Below, piece by piece: positions 16,755-24,690 of a stretch of 64,000 bases of DNA (positions are counted from its first letter, which is position 1; each line of letters begins with the position of its first letter). The notes under the pieces were generated by a model. The model was not told the origin of the DNA. It made no database searches and saw nothing but the letters and a program-made list of their open reading frames with translations. Source of the DNA: Apilactobacillus quenuiae (GTDB lineage Bacteria > Bacillota > Bacilli > Lactobacillales > Lactobacillaceae); the NCBI RefSeq assembly GCF_002994005.1, contig NZ_POSN01000001.1, positions 62,001-126,000 of the forward strand. Reading direction: 5' to 3'. Position numbers and translations under genes: made by a program.

Positions 16755-17282
16755 ATGATTAAATCTGATATTAGAGAATCGATTATTAATAAATTAAAAA
16801 ATAATAATCATAATAATTTAAAGCAAATATATGATAGATTATTTAGTACATCTGAATGGAAAAATAGTAATTCTATAGCTGTAACTATGAGTTTACCATT
16901 TGAATTTAATACAAAACCAATTATAAAAAGAGCGTTGAAAGAGCATAAGAATATTTTTATTCCTAAAGTCATTTCTAAAAATGTTATGATACTCATTGAA
17001 TGTAATGAGAATACTGTTTTTACAAAAAGTGCTTTTGGTATATATGAACCTGTTGATGGAGAAGGTGTTTCTATAAATAGTATAGGATTAATTATTGTTC
17101 CAGGAATAGCTTTTTCAATTGAAACCGGAGATCGATTAGGATTTGGTGGAGGTTTCTATGATCGAATTTTAAAAGACTATGATGGTGCTACTATTTCTAT
17201 AGGATTTCCTGAACAGATATATCGTCAACCAATTTGGAAAGTAGATGATTTTGATCAGAAAGTTAAAACAATTATATATTGA
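16755..17282 (+). CDS. 5-formyltetrahydrofolate cyclo-ligase
   Basis: A 175-residue enzyme (5-FCL, MTHFS, YgfA family) that converts 5-formyltetrahydrofolate to 5,10-methenyltetrahydrofolate using ATP, recovering folate for one-carbon metabolism. The family signature LIIVPGIAFS...DRLGFGGGFYDRIL is intact near residues 114-142. The N-terminal region has diverged from the common KxxxR pattern but keeps the expected length. It starts after GAGG in a short leader and ends 1 base before the rhomboid ATG. Confidence 0.92.
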   Translation: MIKSDIRESIINKLKNNNHNNLKQIYDRLFSTSEWKNSNSIAVTMSLPFEFNTKPIIKRALKEHKNIFIPKVISKNVMILIECNENTVFTKSAFGIYEPVDGEGVSINSIGLIIVPGIAFSIETGDRLGFGGGFYDRILKDYDGATISIGFPEQIYRQPIWKVDDFDQKVKTIIY

Positions 17283-17283
17283 A

Positions 17284-17958
17284 ATGAAGAATTCAAATGC
17301 TTATAAAAGTATTGATGAAAGACCTTTTTTTACTGAACTTATATTAATTATCTTGGCTTTTGTTTACCTGTTTGGTATTTTAACTAATACTAGTAAATTA
17401 ATCATTATTAATGGTTCTATGTATAAACCGTTTATTTTATACGGTGGTGAATGGTGGAGGTTTATTACGCCAATCTTTATTCATCTTAGTCCCTTACACA
17501 TAATTATGAATTGCATTAGTTTGTATTATATTGGTATTCAAATTGAAAAAATATTTGGTCATATAAGATTTTTAACTATTTTTATGTTTTCAGGTATAAT
17601 AGGTAATATTGTAAGTTTTGCATTTTCTAGTAATTCAAGTGCTGGTGCAAGTACTGCTATCTTTGGATTATTTGGTGTATTTTTAATGTTAGGTGAAACT
17701 TTTCATGATAACTTTGCAGTTAGACAAATGTCACAAAGTTTTTTATTATTAATAGTTATAAATATTGCTTTTGATTTATTTAGTCCAGGAATTGATTTGG
17801 CTGGTCATTTAGGAGGCTTAATCGGTGGATTCTTTATACCATACTTTATAGGTGTTCCCAATTCTAAAATTAATAAATCCAAAAAAGCATTATCTTTTAT
17901 AATATTAATAATAATATTAATTTTTTGTCTAAAGACTGGATATATGTCAAATAATTAG
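17284..17958 (+). CDS. Rhomboid family intramembrane serine protease
   Basis: A 224-residue six-to-seven-helix membrane protease. The catalytic Ser lies in the family motif GASTAIFGLFG, and the partner His in LAGHLGGLIGG. The fold-defining HLSPLHIIMNCISLYYIG segment precedes these. It is like the membrane core of Bacillus GluP (YqgP) but without cytoplasmic extension. The frame is open from 17245, overlapping the previous gene, but ATG at 17284, right after the upstream stop codon, gives a normal N-terminus and implies translational coupling. Substrates are unknown. Confidence 0.9.
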   Translation: MKNSNAYKSIDERPFFTELILIILAFVYLFGILTNTSKLIIINGSMYKPFILYGGEWWRFITPIFIHLSPLHIIMNCISLYYIGIQIEKIFGHIRFLTIFMFSGIIGNIVSFAFSSNSSAGASTAIFGLFGVFLMLGETFHDNFAVRQMSQSFLLLIVINIAFDLFSPGIDLAGHLGGLIGGFFIPYFIGVPNSKINKSKKALSFIILIIILIFCLKTGYMSNN

Positions 17959-17984
17959 TGCATTTTTTTTTAGGATGTGGGACA

Positions 17985-18200
17985 ATGAATACGTTGTATG
18001 ATGTGCAGCAATTATTAAAAAGATTTGGTATCTATGTTTATGTAGGTAAAAGACTATGGGATATTGAAGTAATGGCATTAGAATTGGACCATTTACATGA
18101 ATCAAAAGTAATAACTAAAGAAGAATTTATACAAGCTAAATTAGTCTTAAAACATGAACATAGAATCGAAGAGAATAAAACTAAGAACAACAATATTTAG
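17985..18200 (+). CDS. yqgQ: YqgQ-family small protein (DUF910)
   Basis: A 71-residue protein of the YqgQ family, a small helical protein of unknown function that in Firmicutes lies next to glucokinase. The core reads LYDVQQLLKRFGIYVYVGKRLWDIEVMALELDHL. The ATG at 17985 is preferred over the open-frame start at 17958 because it gives the standard family N-terminus (MNTLYDVQ) and has GGATGTGGG upstream. The lysine- and asparagine-rich tail after residue 60 is specific to this copy. Confidence 0.85.
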   Translation: MNTLYDVQQLLKRFGIYVYVGKRLWDIEVMALELDHLHESKVITKEEFIQAKLVLKHEHRIEENKTKNNNI

Positions 18201-18213
18201 GAGGAATCTACAA

Positions 18214-19182
18214 ATGGTACGTAAGTTGATTGGAATTGATTTAGGAGGAACTACTACAAAGTTGGCTTTTTTAACTGATAGCGGTGAAATTTTAGATAAG
18301 TGGGCTATTACTACAGATGTAAGCGCTAACGGAAGTAAAATTGTTCCCAATATTATTAAATCTATTACTCAAAAAATGGAAAACTCTGATCATAAAATCG
18401 ATGACTTTGTAGGAATTGGTATGGGAACTCCAGGTTCAGTAGATCTTGCAAATGGAACCGTTGTTGGTGCCTATAACTTAAATTGGAAGACTACTCAAAA
18501 TATTAAAGATCAAATTGAACAAGCATTAGGACTTCCTTTCTCAGTAGATAATGATGCTAATGTTGCTTCTCTTGGTGAATATTGGCAAGGTGCTGGTAGC
18601 AAAGATTCTGACGTTGTATTTGTTACCTTAGGAACTGGTGTTGGTGGTGGTGTTATCATCAATGGAGAACTAGCACACGGAGTTAATGGTGGTGCTGGCG
18701 AAATTGGTCATATTACTGTTGAACCAGGAGGATTTATGTGTACTTGTGGTAAACGAGGTTGTTTAGAACAATATGCATCTGCTACTGGAGTTGTTAATGT
18801 TGCTAAAAGTTTATCAACCGAATTTACCGGTAACTCTAGACTTAAAGAAATGATTGTTAATGGGGAAGAAATTACTTCTAAGATTGTTTTCTTCTTAGCT
18901 GATAATGGTGATATTTTTGCAAATCAAGTTGTAGATCGTGTATGTTACTTCTTAGGTTTAGCATTGGCCAATGTTGGTAATACATTAAATCCAGGTAATA
19001 TTGTTATTGGTGGTGGTGTATCAAATGCGGGTAATACATTATTACAACCAACCACTAAATATTTCCAAGAAAATGCATTTAGACCAGTACGTGATTCTAC
19101 CAAAATTCGTTTAGCTCAATTAGGTAACGATGCTGGAGTAATTGGTGCTGGATCATTAGCTTTAAGAAACGCTAAAAACTAA
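18214..19182 (+). CDS. glcK: Glucokinase (ROK family)
   Basis: A 322-residue ROK-family kinase converting glucose to glucose-6-phosphate with ATP. It has the phosphate-binding GIDLGGTTTKLAF near the N-terminus, the ExGH motif (GEIGHITV) with the catalytic region, and the zinc-binding CTCGKRGCLEQYAS signature. The start at 18214 is set by GGAGGAATC upstream and the MVRKLIGIDLGGT N-terminus; the open frame from 18154 overlaps yqgQ and is not used. The gene sits in the conserved rhomboid-yqgQ-glcK-rhodanese order. Confidence 0.95.
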   Translation: MVRKLIGIDLGGTTTKLAFLTDSGEILDKWAITTDVSANGSKIVPNIIKSITQKMENSDHKIDDFVGIGMGTPGSVDLANGTVVGAYNLNWKTTQNIKDQIEQALGLPFSVDNDANVASLGEYWQGAGSKDSDVVFVTLGTGVGGGVIINGELAHGVNGGAGEIGHITVEPGGFMCTCGKRGCLEQYASATGVVNVAKSLSTEFTGNSRLKEMIVNGEEITSKIVFFLADNGDIFANQVVDRVCYFLGLALANVGNTLNPGNIVIGGGVSNAGNTLLQPTTKYFQENAFRPVRDSTKIRLAQLGNDAGVIGAGSLALRNAKN

Positions 19183-19207
19183 AATAATTTAATTAGGGGG
19201 AAGCATA

Positions 19208-19588
19208 ATGATTGCTCCACTTATGATAGCTTTATTAATTATTGTAGTGTTTTTTGCTATTAATCTTTCAACTAGGTTAAGAGCAAAAAATGCTGCTAAA
19301 ATAGTTAGTGAAGATGAATTTCAAAAGGGTAGTCATCGTGGACAGATAATTGATCTTAGAGAGACAAGAGATTTTGATGCTGGACATGTTTTAGGTGCAA
19401 GAAGTATGCCATATTCAACGCTTAAAACTTTTTACAGAAATATTAGACCGGATTTGCCTGTGTATCTATACGATCAAGGAATGACTATTAGTATGCGAGC
19501 CGCTATTTTATTAAATAAAAAAGGTTATAAAAAACTTTATATTCTAAAAAGTGGTTATCGTAATTGGAATGGTAAGACTAAGAAATAA
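19208..19588 (+). CDS. Rhodanese-like domain protein, membrane-anchored, catalytic Cys missing
   Basis: A 126-residue protein with an N-terminal membrane helix (about 1-22) and one rhodanese domain (about 35-125: IDLRETRDFDAGHVLGARSMPYS). The usual active-site loop starting with Cys is replaced by DQGMTISM after PVYLY, so sulfurtransferase activity through a cysteine persulfide is not expected. It has no cysteine at that position at all. It belongs to the glcK operon (25-base gap, AGGGGGAA ribosome binding site). Its role is unknown; a binding or structural function is inferred. Confidence 0.82.
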   Translation: MIAPLMIALLIIVVFFAINLSTRLRAKNAAKIVSEDEFQKGSHRGQIIDLRETRDFDAGHVLGARSMPYSTLKTFYRNIRPDLPVYLYDQGMTISMRAAILLNKKGYKKLYILKSGYRNWNGKTKK

Positions 19589-19642
19589 AATAAACCTATT
19601 TAAAGCTAATTAATATCTTTGCTTTAAATAGGTTTATTTTTT
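19587..19642. terminator. Bidirectional terminator between the glcK operon and DUF3042 gene
   Basis: Perfect 16-bp arms (19591-19606 and 19621-19636) with a 14-base loop, A-rich before and T-rich after on both strands. It ends the rhodanese gene on the plus strand and the small minus-strand gene. Confidence 0.85.
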
Positions 19643-19657
19643 ATCTTAAATTATTTA

Positions 19658-19837
19658 TTAGTTTAAGTGAGCAGAACGTTGTTTACGCAAAACTCTTTTT
19701 CTATTTTCATCAAGCTTTTGTTCATGATTTTCAACAGGCTCAACAACTGTTTTCTTGAAAGAGAATAATGCACCTACAACAGCACTTAATGTTGCTAATA
19801 CCCCAAGAAAGAATCCGTTTCCAAATTTTTTCATCAT
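19658..19837 (-). CDS. DUF3042 family small membrane protein
   Basis: A 59-codon protein beginning MMKKFGNGFFLGVLATLSAVVGALF and ending RKQRSAHLN. It has one N-terminal membrane helix followed by a short charged tail (ENHEQKLDENRKRVLRKQRSAH). This matches DUF3042, a family confined to Lactobacillales and usually found between glcK-type genes and miaA, as here. AAGGAGG lies 6 bases before the first of two consecutive ATG codons; the second (19834) is equally possible. Function unknown. Confidence 0.85.
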   Translation of the reverse strand: MMKKFGNGFFLGVLATLSAVVGALFSFKKTVVEPVENHEQKLDENRKRVLRKQRSAHLN

Positions 19838-19895
19838 AATACCCTCCTTATTTGTATATGTATAAGTTCTATACAGTTCTATTATGCAAGATTTA

Positions 19896-19904
19896 TGGTA
19901 ATAT
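19896..19904 (+). promoter_or_regulatory. Extended -10 promoter element before miaA
   Basis: TG (19896-19897), one base, TAATAT (19899-19904). The miaA ATG is at 19984, giving a leader of about 70 bases with no clear structure. No strong -35. Confidence 0.4.
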
Positions 19905-19983
19905 ATCCAGTTTTGTGTTTATTTTTATTCAATAATTTATTATGATTAATGTATTGATTAATTAAACGAAATGAAGTGATTTT

Positions 19984-20904
19984 ATGTACAAAGTTCTAAT
20001 AATAGCTGGACCAACGGCTGTTGGAAAAACTGATCTCTCCATTAAATTGGCTAAAAAATTTAATGGAGAGATTATTTCTGGAGATTCAATGCAAGTATAT
20101 CGAGGACTAAATATAGGGACTGCTAAAGTAACTGAAAATGAAATGCAAGGAATTAAGCACCATCTTATTAATACTAAAAATGTTGATGATTCATATTCTG
20201 CATCTAATTTTGTATCAGATGCTAAGCATTTAATAAAAAGTATATATGATAAAGGTAAATTGCCAATTATAGTTGGTGGTACTGGATTTTATTTGCAATC
20301 ACTTGTTGATGGGTTTAATTTTGGAAATAATTCTTCAATTGATTCTTCTTTTAGAAGTAGCATGCATAAAAAAGCCGTTGAAAAGGGAAAATATAATTTA
20401 TGGAAAGATCTGGATGTAATTGATCATGCAGCTGCAATTAATATTCCTGTTAATAATGAAAGACGTATAATCAGAGCCTTAGAATTTTATAAAGAAAATG
20501 GTAAAAAGTTTTCTGATCAGTCTGATAGTCATAATAATAATATTGATAGTTATGTTATTGCTTTAAATACAAATCGTGCAGTTTTATATGATCGAATTAA
20601 TAAACGAGTTGACATTATGTTTGATAATGGTCTTTTGCAAGAGAACAAGTGGCTCTATCAAAAAGGTGGTTTAGAATTACCAGCATGTAAAGGTATTGGT
20701 TATAAAGAATTTAATGGATATTTTAATGGTGATATGCAGCTTTCTGATGTAAAAGATTTGATTAAAAAGAATTCAAGACATTATGCTAAAAGACAACTTA
20801 CTTGGTTTAGAAATAAAATGGATGTTACATGGTATGACATTTTATCTGATAAAAATCAAATAGATGCAATCATAAGAGATATTTTTAAATGGAAAAACAG
20901 TTAA
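19984..20904 (+). CDS. miaA: tRNA dimethylallyltransferase
   Basis: A 306-residue enzyme that adds a dimethylallyl group to A37 of tRNAs reading UNN codons. The P-loop GPTAVGKTDLS is near residues 8-18, followed by GDSMQVYRGLNIGTAK with the catalytic Asp, GGTGFYLQSLVDG, and the C-terminal RHYAKRQLTWFRNK motif. Length is normal. A GAAGTG site lies before the ATG. In lactobacilli it usually stands just upstream of the glnRA operon, as here. Confidence 0.96.
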   Translation: MYKVLIIAGPTAVGKTDLSIKLAKKFNGEIISGDSMQVYRGLNIGTAKVTENEMQGIKHHLINTKNVDDSYSASNFVSDAKHLIKSIYDKGKLPIIVGGTGFYLQSLVDGFNFGNNSSIDSSFRSSMHKKAVEKGKYNLWKDLDVIDHAAAINIPVNNERRIIRALEFYKENGKKFSDQSDSHNNNIDSYVIALNTNRAVLYDRINKRVDIMFDNGLLQENKWLYQKGGLELPACKGIGYKEFNGYFNGDMQLSDVKDLIKKNSRHYAKRQLTWFRNKMDVTWYDILSDKNQIDAIIRDIFKWKNS

Positions 20905-20916
20905 TTTTTAATCATA

Positions 20917-20933
20917 TGTCATATTATATTACA
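20917..20933 (+). promoter_or_regulatory. GlnR operator upstream of glnRA
   Basis: The 17-base sequence TGTCATATTATATTACA fits the GlnR/TnrA consensus TGTNA-N7-TNACA exactly. It ends 7 bases before the -35 of the glnR promoter, where bound GlnR would block polymerase when nitrogen is plentiful. This predicts the usual autoregulation of glnRA. Confidence 0.85.
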
Positions 20934-20940
20934 TATTAGC

Positions 20941-20968
20941 TTGACATGTTTAATTATAATGTTATTAT
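20941..20968 (+). promoter_or_regulatory. Promoter of the glnRA operon
   Basis: A perfect -35 TTGACA (20941-20946) and -10 TATTAT (20963-20968), spacer 16. The glnR ATG is at 20992. The GlnR box lies immediately upstream. Confidence 0.7.
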
Positions 20969-20991
20969 AAAATTATTAGAGGGAGTTATTT

Positions 20992-21366
20992 ATGAAAGAA
21001 AAAGACTTAAGACGTTCACTATCAGTTTTGCCAATAGGCACTGTTATGAAGCTTACTAATTTAACTGCTAGACAAATTAGATATTATGAAGAGCAAGGTT
21101 TGGTTTCTCCTGAAAGAAATGAAGGAAATCGTAGGATGTATTCTTTAAATGATATTGATCTAATCTTGGAAATTAAAGACTACATATCTGATGGTATGAA
21201 TATTTCTAAGATTAAAAGTGTTTATGAGCAGAGAGAAAAAGAAGCTTTTAGCCGTGGATCTAACAATAAATTATCAGATCAAGAGGCAAGAAGATTGCTA
21301 TCTGATGAATTGTTGAATGTTGGTGGACTAAACTCAAAAGACGTTAAGAGCAATAATTCTTTTTAA
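20992..21366 (+). CDS. glnR: Nitrogen regulator GlnR (MerR family)
   Basis: A 124-residue MerR-type repressor of nitrogen genes. The N-terminal winged helix (about 15-85) reads TVMKLTNLTARQIRYYEEQGLVSPERNEGNRRMYSLNDID. The variable C-terminal tail is the part that, in the characterised family, senses feedback-inhibited glutamine synthetase. It lies 34 bases upstream of glnA behind a matching GlnR operator, so autoregulation is well supported by sequence. Confidence 0.95.
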   Translation: MKEKDLRRSLSVLPIGTVMKLTNLTARQIRYYEEQGLVSPERNEGNRRMYSLNDIDLILEIKDYISDGMNISKIKSVYEQREKEAFSRGSNNKLSDQEARRLLSDELLNVGGLNSKDVKSNNSF

Positions 21367-21400
21367 TTAAATCTAATCAAAACGTTAGGGGTAGAGTTAA

Positions 21401-22744
21401 ATGGCTACAAAACATGATTATTCAAAAGACGATATTCGTCGAATTGTAAAAGAAGAAGACGTTAAATTCCTAAGATTAATGTTTACGGATGTTTTAGGTA
21501 CATTGAAAAATGTTGAAGTCCCAATTAGTCAATTAGATGATTTACTCGATAATAAATTAATGTTTGATGGTTCATCTATTGAAGGTTTCGTTCGAATTGA
21601 AGAAAGTGATATGTACTTGCATCCAGATCTTTCAACTTGGATGATTTTCCCATGGAGCTCAGAAAGAGGTAAAATTGCCAGAGTTATTTGTGAGGTCTAC
21701 AAAACTAATGGTGAACCATTTGAGGGAGATCCTCGTAATAATTTGATTCGTGTTCTAAAAGACATGAAAGATGCTGGTTATACTTCATTTAATATTGGAC
21801 CTGAACCAGAATTTTTCTTATTTAAAATGGATGAAAATGGTAAACCCACAACAAAGTTGAATGATCATGGAAGTTATTTTGATATGGCTCCGTTAGATTT
21901 AGGTGGAAATTGTCGTCGAGATATTGTTCTAACTCTTGAAGAGATGGGCTTTGATGTTGAAGCAGCTCATCATGAAGTAGCTCCTGGACAACATGAAATT
22001 GACTTTAAATACGCAGATGCTTTGAATGCTGCTGATAATATCCAAACTTTTAAGTTAGTTGTTAAAACAGTTGCTAGAAAGCATGGACTTTATGCTACAT
22101 TTATGCCAAAACCTCTAAGTGGTATTAATGGATCTGGTATGCATTTGAATATGTCATTATTTAATAATGACGGTGATGCTTTTTATGATAAAAATGGTGA
22201 ATTGCAATTATCTGAAACTGCTTATCATTTCTTAGGTGGATTAATGAAACATGCTAAGAGTTATACAGCTGTTTGCAATCCAATTGTTAATTCATATAAA
22301 CGTTTAGTTCCTGGTTATGAAGCACCAGTTTATGTTGCTTGGTCTGGATCAAATCGTTCACCATTAATTAGAGTACCTAATGCTCGTGGATTAGCAACTA
22401 GATTGGAATTAAGGAGTGCTGATCCAACAGCTAACCCATATATGGCAATTGCTTCTGTATTGGAAGCTGGATTAGATGGATTAAGAAATGAAATTGTTCC
22501 ACCAAAGAGTGTTGATAGAAATATTTACCACATGAATGCTCAAGAAAGAAAAGATAACCAAATTGTTAACTTGCCAGATGATTTATTGGATGGACTTAAA
22601 GAATTAGCTTCTGATAAGACTATGAAGCATGCATTGGGTGAGAAAATTTTCAATAGTTTCTTGGCAGCTAAGCATTTAGAATATGACGCATATCGTGCAC
22701 AAGTTTCTGAATGGGAAAGAGACCAATACATGGAACAATACTAA
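21401..22744 (+). CDS. glnA: Glutamine synthetase type I
   Basis: A 447-residue GSI-alpha glutamine synthetase, forming dodecamers that make glutamine from glutamate, ammonia and ATP. Conserved elements include [19 protein letters not shown] (Asp loop), the metal-binding EPEFFLF and [22 protein letters not shown], and NRSPLIRVP. The adenylylation site typical of GSI-beta is absent, as expected for Firmicutes, where control is by GlnR and feedback inhibition. It is the second gene of glnRA and ends at a terminator. Confidence 0.97.
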   Translation: MATKHDYSKDDIRRIVKEEDVKFLRLMFTDVLGTLKNVEVPISQLDDLLDNKLMFDGSSIEGFVRIEESDMYLHPDLSTWMIFPWSSERGKIARVICEVYKTNGEPFEGDPRNNLIRVLKDMKDAGYTSFNIGPEPEFFLFKMDENGKPTTKLNDHGSYFDMAPLDLGGNCRRDIVLTLEEMGFDVEAAHHEVAPGQHEIDFKYADALNAADNIQTFKLVVKTVARKHGLYATFMPKPLSGINGSGMHLNMSLFNNDGDAFYDKNGELQLSETAYHFLGGLMKHAKSYTAVCNPIVNSYKRLVPGYEAPVYVAWSGSNRSPLIRVPNARGLATRLELRSADPTANPYMAIASVLEAGLDGLRNEIVPPKSVDRNIYHMNAQERKDNQIVNLPDDLLDGLKELASDKTMKHALGEKIFNSFLAAKHLEYDAYRAQVSEWERDQYMEQY

Positions 22745-22758
22745 AATATTGATTTTCT

Positions 22759-22793
22759 AAAGAGATTATATTAGCTTATAGTCTCTTTTTTTC
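22759..22793 (+). terminator. Terminator after glnA
   Basis: AAAGAGATTATA (22759-22770) pairs with TATAGTCTCTTT (22777-22788) with one G-U pair, followed by a T run. Confidence 0.85.
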
Positions 22794-22851
22794 TTGAAAA
22801 TATTTTTATTAATGTTAGAATTTTAAATTGTCTTATAAGGAAGTGAGTAAT

Positions 22852-23358
22852 TTGTTTAATTATGAAAAAATGTTAAAAAAGTCCATAGATAATTTTAGAT
22901 TGTCTGAGCAAAATAGTAATTTTACAGTTAACAAAAATAATCGATTACAAAAAGCATACATTAATTTAGATGTTAGTTTAGCTCAATTTGCTAAAGACTC
23001 TAAAAGGTTTAATCTATTATCTGATTCTAATATGAATATTGATATTATTGATTATAAAAATATCATGATAAAAGACTTTACTGAAAGTATGAAACTTTTC
23101 TTTTTAGTAGCCAATTTAAAGAATTGGAATCATCTTATTATTATTTCTGAGGATGAACAGAAAAAAATATTTAAAAATAACGCTGATAATGAATTTAGTA
23201 ATGTTTATTTAGTTATTAAAAAAATGTTAATCAATAGTCTATTCAATCATAGTGAAAAAGATTTTACATATGCTTGGAAGATCTTTAATAAATTTGGAAT
23301 TGTTGATATGAACTTGAATATTAGGGATGTATCTAAAGATTTTTTTAATAAAAATTAA
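22852..23358 (+). CDS. Unrecognised protein, possibly a degenerate all-alpha dUTPase-like protein
   Basis: A 168-residue, Asn- and Lys-rich, probably all-helical protein. I do not recognise it with confidence. Its plan resembles dUTPase_2 (all-alpha NTP pyrophosphatase): an N-terminal helix, a first metal-site helix (here VSLAQFAKDSKRF against the usual VELAEFANE pattern), a second helix (DFTESMKLFFLV against EYVDALHFFL), and an end DFFNKN like the family's AYxxKN. If so, both glutamates of the first metal motif are replaced (by Ser and Gln), so catalysis is doubtful. TTG at 22852 is chosen because AAGGAAGTGA lies just upstream; an in-frame TTG at 22828 is possible. Confidence 0.6.
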   Translation: MFNYEKMLKKSIDNFRLSEQNSNFTVNKNNRLQKAYINLDVSLAQFAKDSKRFNLLSDSNMNIDIIDYKNIMIKDFTESMKLFFLVANLKNWNHLIIISEDEQKKIFKNNADNEFSNVYLVIKKMLINSLFNHSEKDFTYAWKIFNKFGIVDMNLNIRDVSKDFFNKN

Positions 23359-23365
23359 AAAAGTA

Positions 23366-23394
23366 TTGACACTTATCTATATTTTTAATATAAT
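23366..23394 (+). promoter_or_regulatory. Consensus promoter of tRNA-Arg
   Basis: TTGACA (23366-23371), 17-base spacer, TATAAT (23389-23394): a perfect sigma-70-type promoter, the strongest match in the window. The tRNA begins 21 bases after the -10. Confidence 0.9.
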
Positions 23395-23415
23395 TATTTT
23401 TGTTGGTTATTTGTT

Positions 23416-23489
23416 GTCGCAGTAGCTCAGCAGGATAGAGCAACGGTCTTCTAAACCGTAGGTCAAGAGTTCGAATCTCTTCTGCGACA
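23416..23489 (+). tRNA. tRNA-Arg (anticodon UCU)
   Basis: A 74-base cloverleaf. The acceptor stem GTCGCAG pairs with CTGCGAC and the discriminator is A. The D arm contains AGCTCAGCAGGATAGAGC, the anticodon loop CTTCTAA gives anticodon TCT (reads AGA/AGG), and the T arm contains GTTCGAATC. The CCA end is not encoded. AGA is by far the most used Arg codon in the ordinary genes here, so this tRNA serves a heavily used codon. Confidence 0.95.
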
Positions 23490-23503
23490 TTTATTTTTAT
23501 TTT

Positions 23504-23536
23504 AAAACACATTACAATTTTGTAATGTGTTTTTTT
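23504..23536 (+). terminator. Terminator after tRNA-Arg
   Basis: A 14-bp stem (23504-23517 with 23520-23533) built on ACACATTACA, followed by a T run. Confidence 0.85.
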
Positions 23537-23537
23537 G

Positions 23538-23566
23538 TTGACTAATTACTATAATGTGTGTATACT
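23538..23566 (+). promoter_or_regulatory. Promoter of the rplU operon
   Basis: TTGACT (23538-23543), 17-base spacer, TATACT (23561-23566). Transcription would start near 23573, at the beginning of the L21 leader. Confidence 0.65.
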
Positions 23567-23572
23567 TATGTC

Positions 23573-23672
23573 GTTGTATTTGTGGACTTTCACAGCTACA
23601 ACCGCACGGAATGAGTATTAAGATTCATATTAATGAACGCTTATTTTCGGCGAGTCTAAGCATATTATTTCA
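23573..23672 (+). ncRNA. Ribosomal protein L21 leader
   Basis: The roughly 100-base leader before rplU contains the conserved segments GGACTTTCACAGCTACAACC, GCACGGAATGAG, and GAACGCTTATTTTCGGCGAG, in the order known for the L21 leader of Firmicutes. This structured 5' region is thought to bind L21 (or another product of the operon) for autoregulation. The Shine-Dalgarno AAGGAGG follows directly. Confidence 0.85.
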
Positions 23673-23686
23673 AGGAGGTGCACATT

Positions 23687-23995
23687 ATGTACGCAATTAT
23701 TTTAACAGGCGGAAAGCAATATAAGGTTGCTGAAGGTGAATCAATTTACGTTGAAAAATTAAACGCAAATGAAGGTGACAAGGTTAAATTTGACCAAGTT
23801 GTTTTCGTTGGTGGAGACTCAGCTAAAGTTGGTACTCCTCTAGTAAACGGTGCTTCAGTTGAAGGTACTGTTGAAAAGCACGGTCGTGGTAAGAAGATTA
23901 CTATTCTTCGTTACAAACCTAAGAAGGGTGCTCGTTCAAAGAAGGGTCATAGACAACCATATACTAAGGTTACTATTGACTCAATCAATGCATAA
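23687..23995 (+). CDS. rplU: 50S ribosomal protein L21
   Basis: A 102-residue large-subunit protein binding 23S rRNA. It starts [20 protein letters not shown] and holds the basic [30 protein letters not shown] segment. ATG at 23687 is chosen over an upstream in-frame GTG at 23678 because the latter falls within the AAGGAGGTG ribosome binding site. First gene of rplU-prp-rpmA, behind the L21 leader. Confidence 0.97.
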   Translation: MYAIILTGGKQYKVAEGESIYVEKLNANEGDKVKFDQVVFVGGDSAKVGTPLVNGASVEGTVEKHGRGKKITILRYKPKKGARSKKGHRQPYTKVTIDSINA

Positions 23996-24009
23996 TTAAA
24001 GAGGATAAA

Positions 24010-24354
24010 ATGATTAAAGTTACTATTTATCATAATAAATTAAATGATTTTGTAAATTCATTTAAAATAACTGGTCATGCTGATTCGGGAGATTATGGTA
24101 AGGACATAGTTTGTGCTGCAGCTTCAGTTTTGTCCATTTCGACTGTAAATGGATTGAATGAAGTTGCTAAGCTAGATCCTAAAGTAAAAAGCAATGATAT
24201 TGATGGTGGCTTTATGGAAGTAACTATTCCTAACACTGAAAATCATGATAATATGATTGCTTCTCAAGCTATTTTACATAGCTTTGAGAATGGGATGATT
24301 GATATTTCTAAAAGTTATGCAAAATATATTAAATTAAATATAATAAACGATTAA
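24010..24354 (+). CDS. prp: Ribosomal-processing cysteine protease Prp
   Basis: A 114-residue cysteine protease (YsxB family) that removes the N-terminal extension of L27. The catalytic pair is visible as His23 in ITGHADSGDYG and Cys35 in KDIVCAAASVLS. It lies between rplU and rpmA, the standard place in Firmicutes whose L27 has a cleavable leader. The downstream L27 indeed begins with the LQFF-type target, so the protease and its substrate are adjacent. Confidence 0.94.
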   Translation: MIKVTIYHNKLNDFVNSFKITGHADSGDYGKDIVCAAASVLSISTVNGLNEVAKLDPKVKSNDIDGGFMEVTIPNTENHDNMIASQAILHSFENGMIDISKSYAKYIKLNIIND

Positions 24355-24375
24355 ATTGTACGGAGGTGTAATTCA

Positions 24376-24672
24376 ATGTTAAAAATGAATCTACAATTCT
24401 TCTCTCACCATAAAGGGGGAGGTTCAACTGCTAACGGACGTGATTCTGCAGGTCGTCGTTTAGGTACTAAGGCTGCTGATGGATCAACTGTTACAACTGG
24501 TTCAATTATTTACCGTCAACGTGGTACACATATTTACCCTGGTAAAAATGTTAAACGTGCCGGTGACGATACTTTATTTGCTTTAGTTGACGGTGTTGTA
24601 CGTTTTGAACGCATGGGCCGCAAAAAGCGCCAAGTTTCAGTATACCCTGTTTCTGAAGCAGTTGCTAAATAA
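24376..24672 (+). CDS. rpmA: 50S ribosomal protein L27 with Prp-cleavable N-terminus
   Basis: A 98-residue large-subunit protein. It begins [22 protein letters not shown]: the first nine residues (MLKMNLQFF) are the leader removed by Prp, after which the mature protein starts SHHKGGGS and reaches toward the peptidyl transferase centre. The rest ([30 protein letters not shown]) is canonical. CGGAGGTG precedes the ATG. A terminator follows. Confidence 0.97.
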   Translation: MLKMNLQFFSHHKGGGSTANGRDSAGRRLGTKAADGSTVTTGSIIYRQRGTHIYPGKNVKRAGDDTLFALVDGVVRFERMGRKKRQVSVYPVSEAVAK

Positions 24673-24690
24673 TTAAGTAAATAATGTATT

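Noticed and set aside
17245-17283. Upstream start for the rhomboid gene overlapping 5-FCL by 38 bases
   Set aside because: The added residues are not part of the rhomboid family N-terminus and no ribosome binding site supports it; ATG at 17284 is simpler.
23538-23555. TTGACT followed by TATAAT before the L21 leader
   Set aside because: The spacer is only 6 bases. TATACT at 23561, with a 17-base spacer, fits instead.
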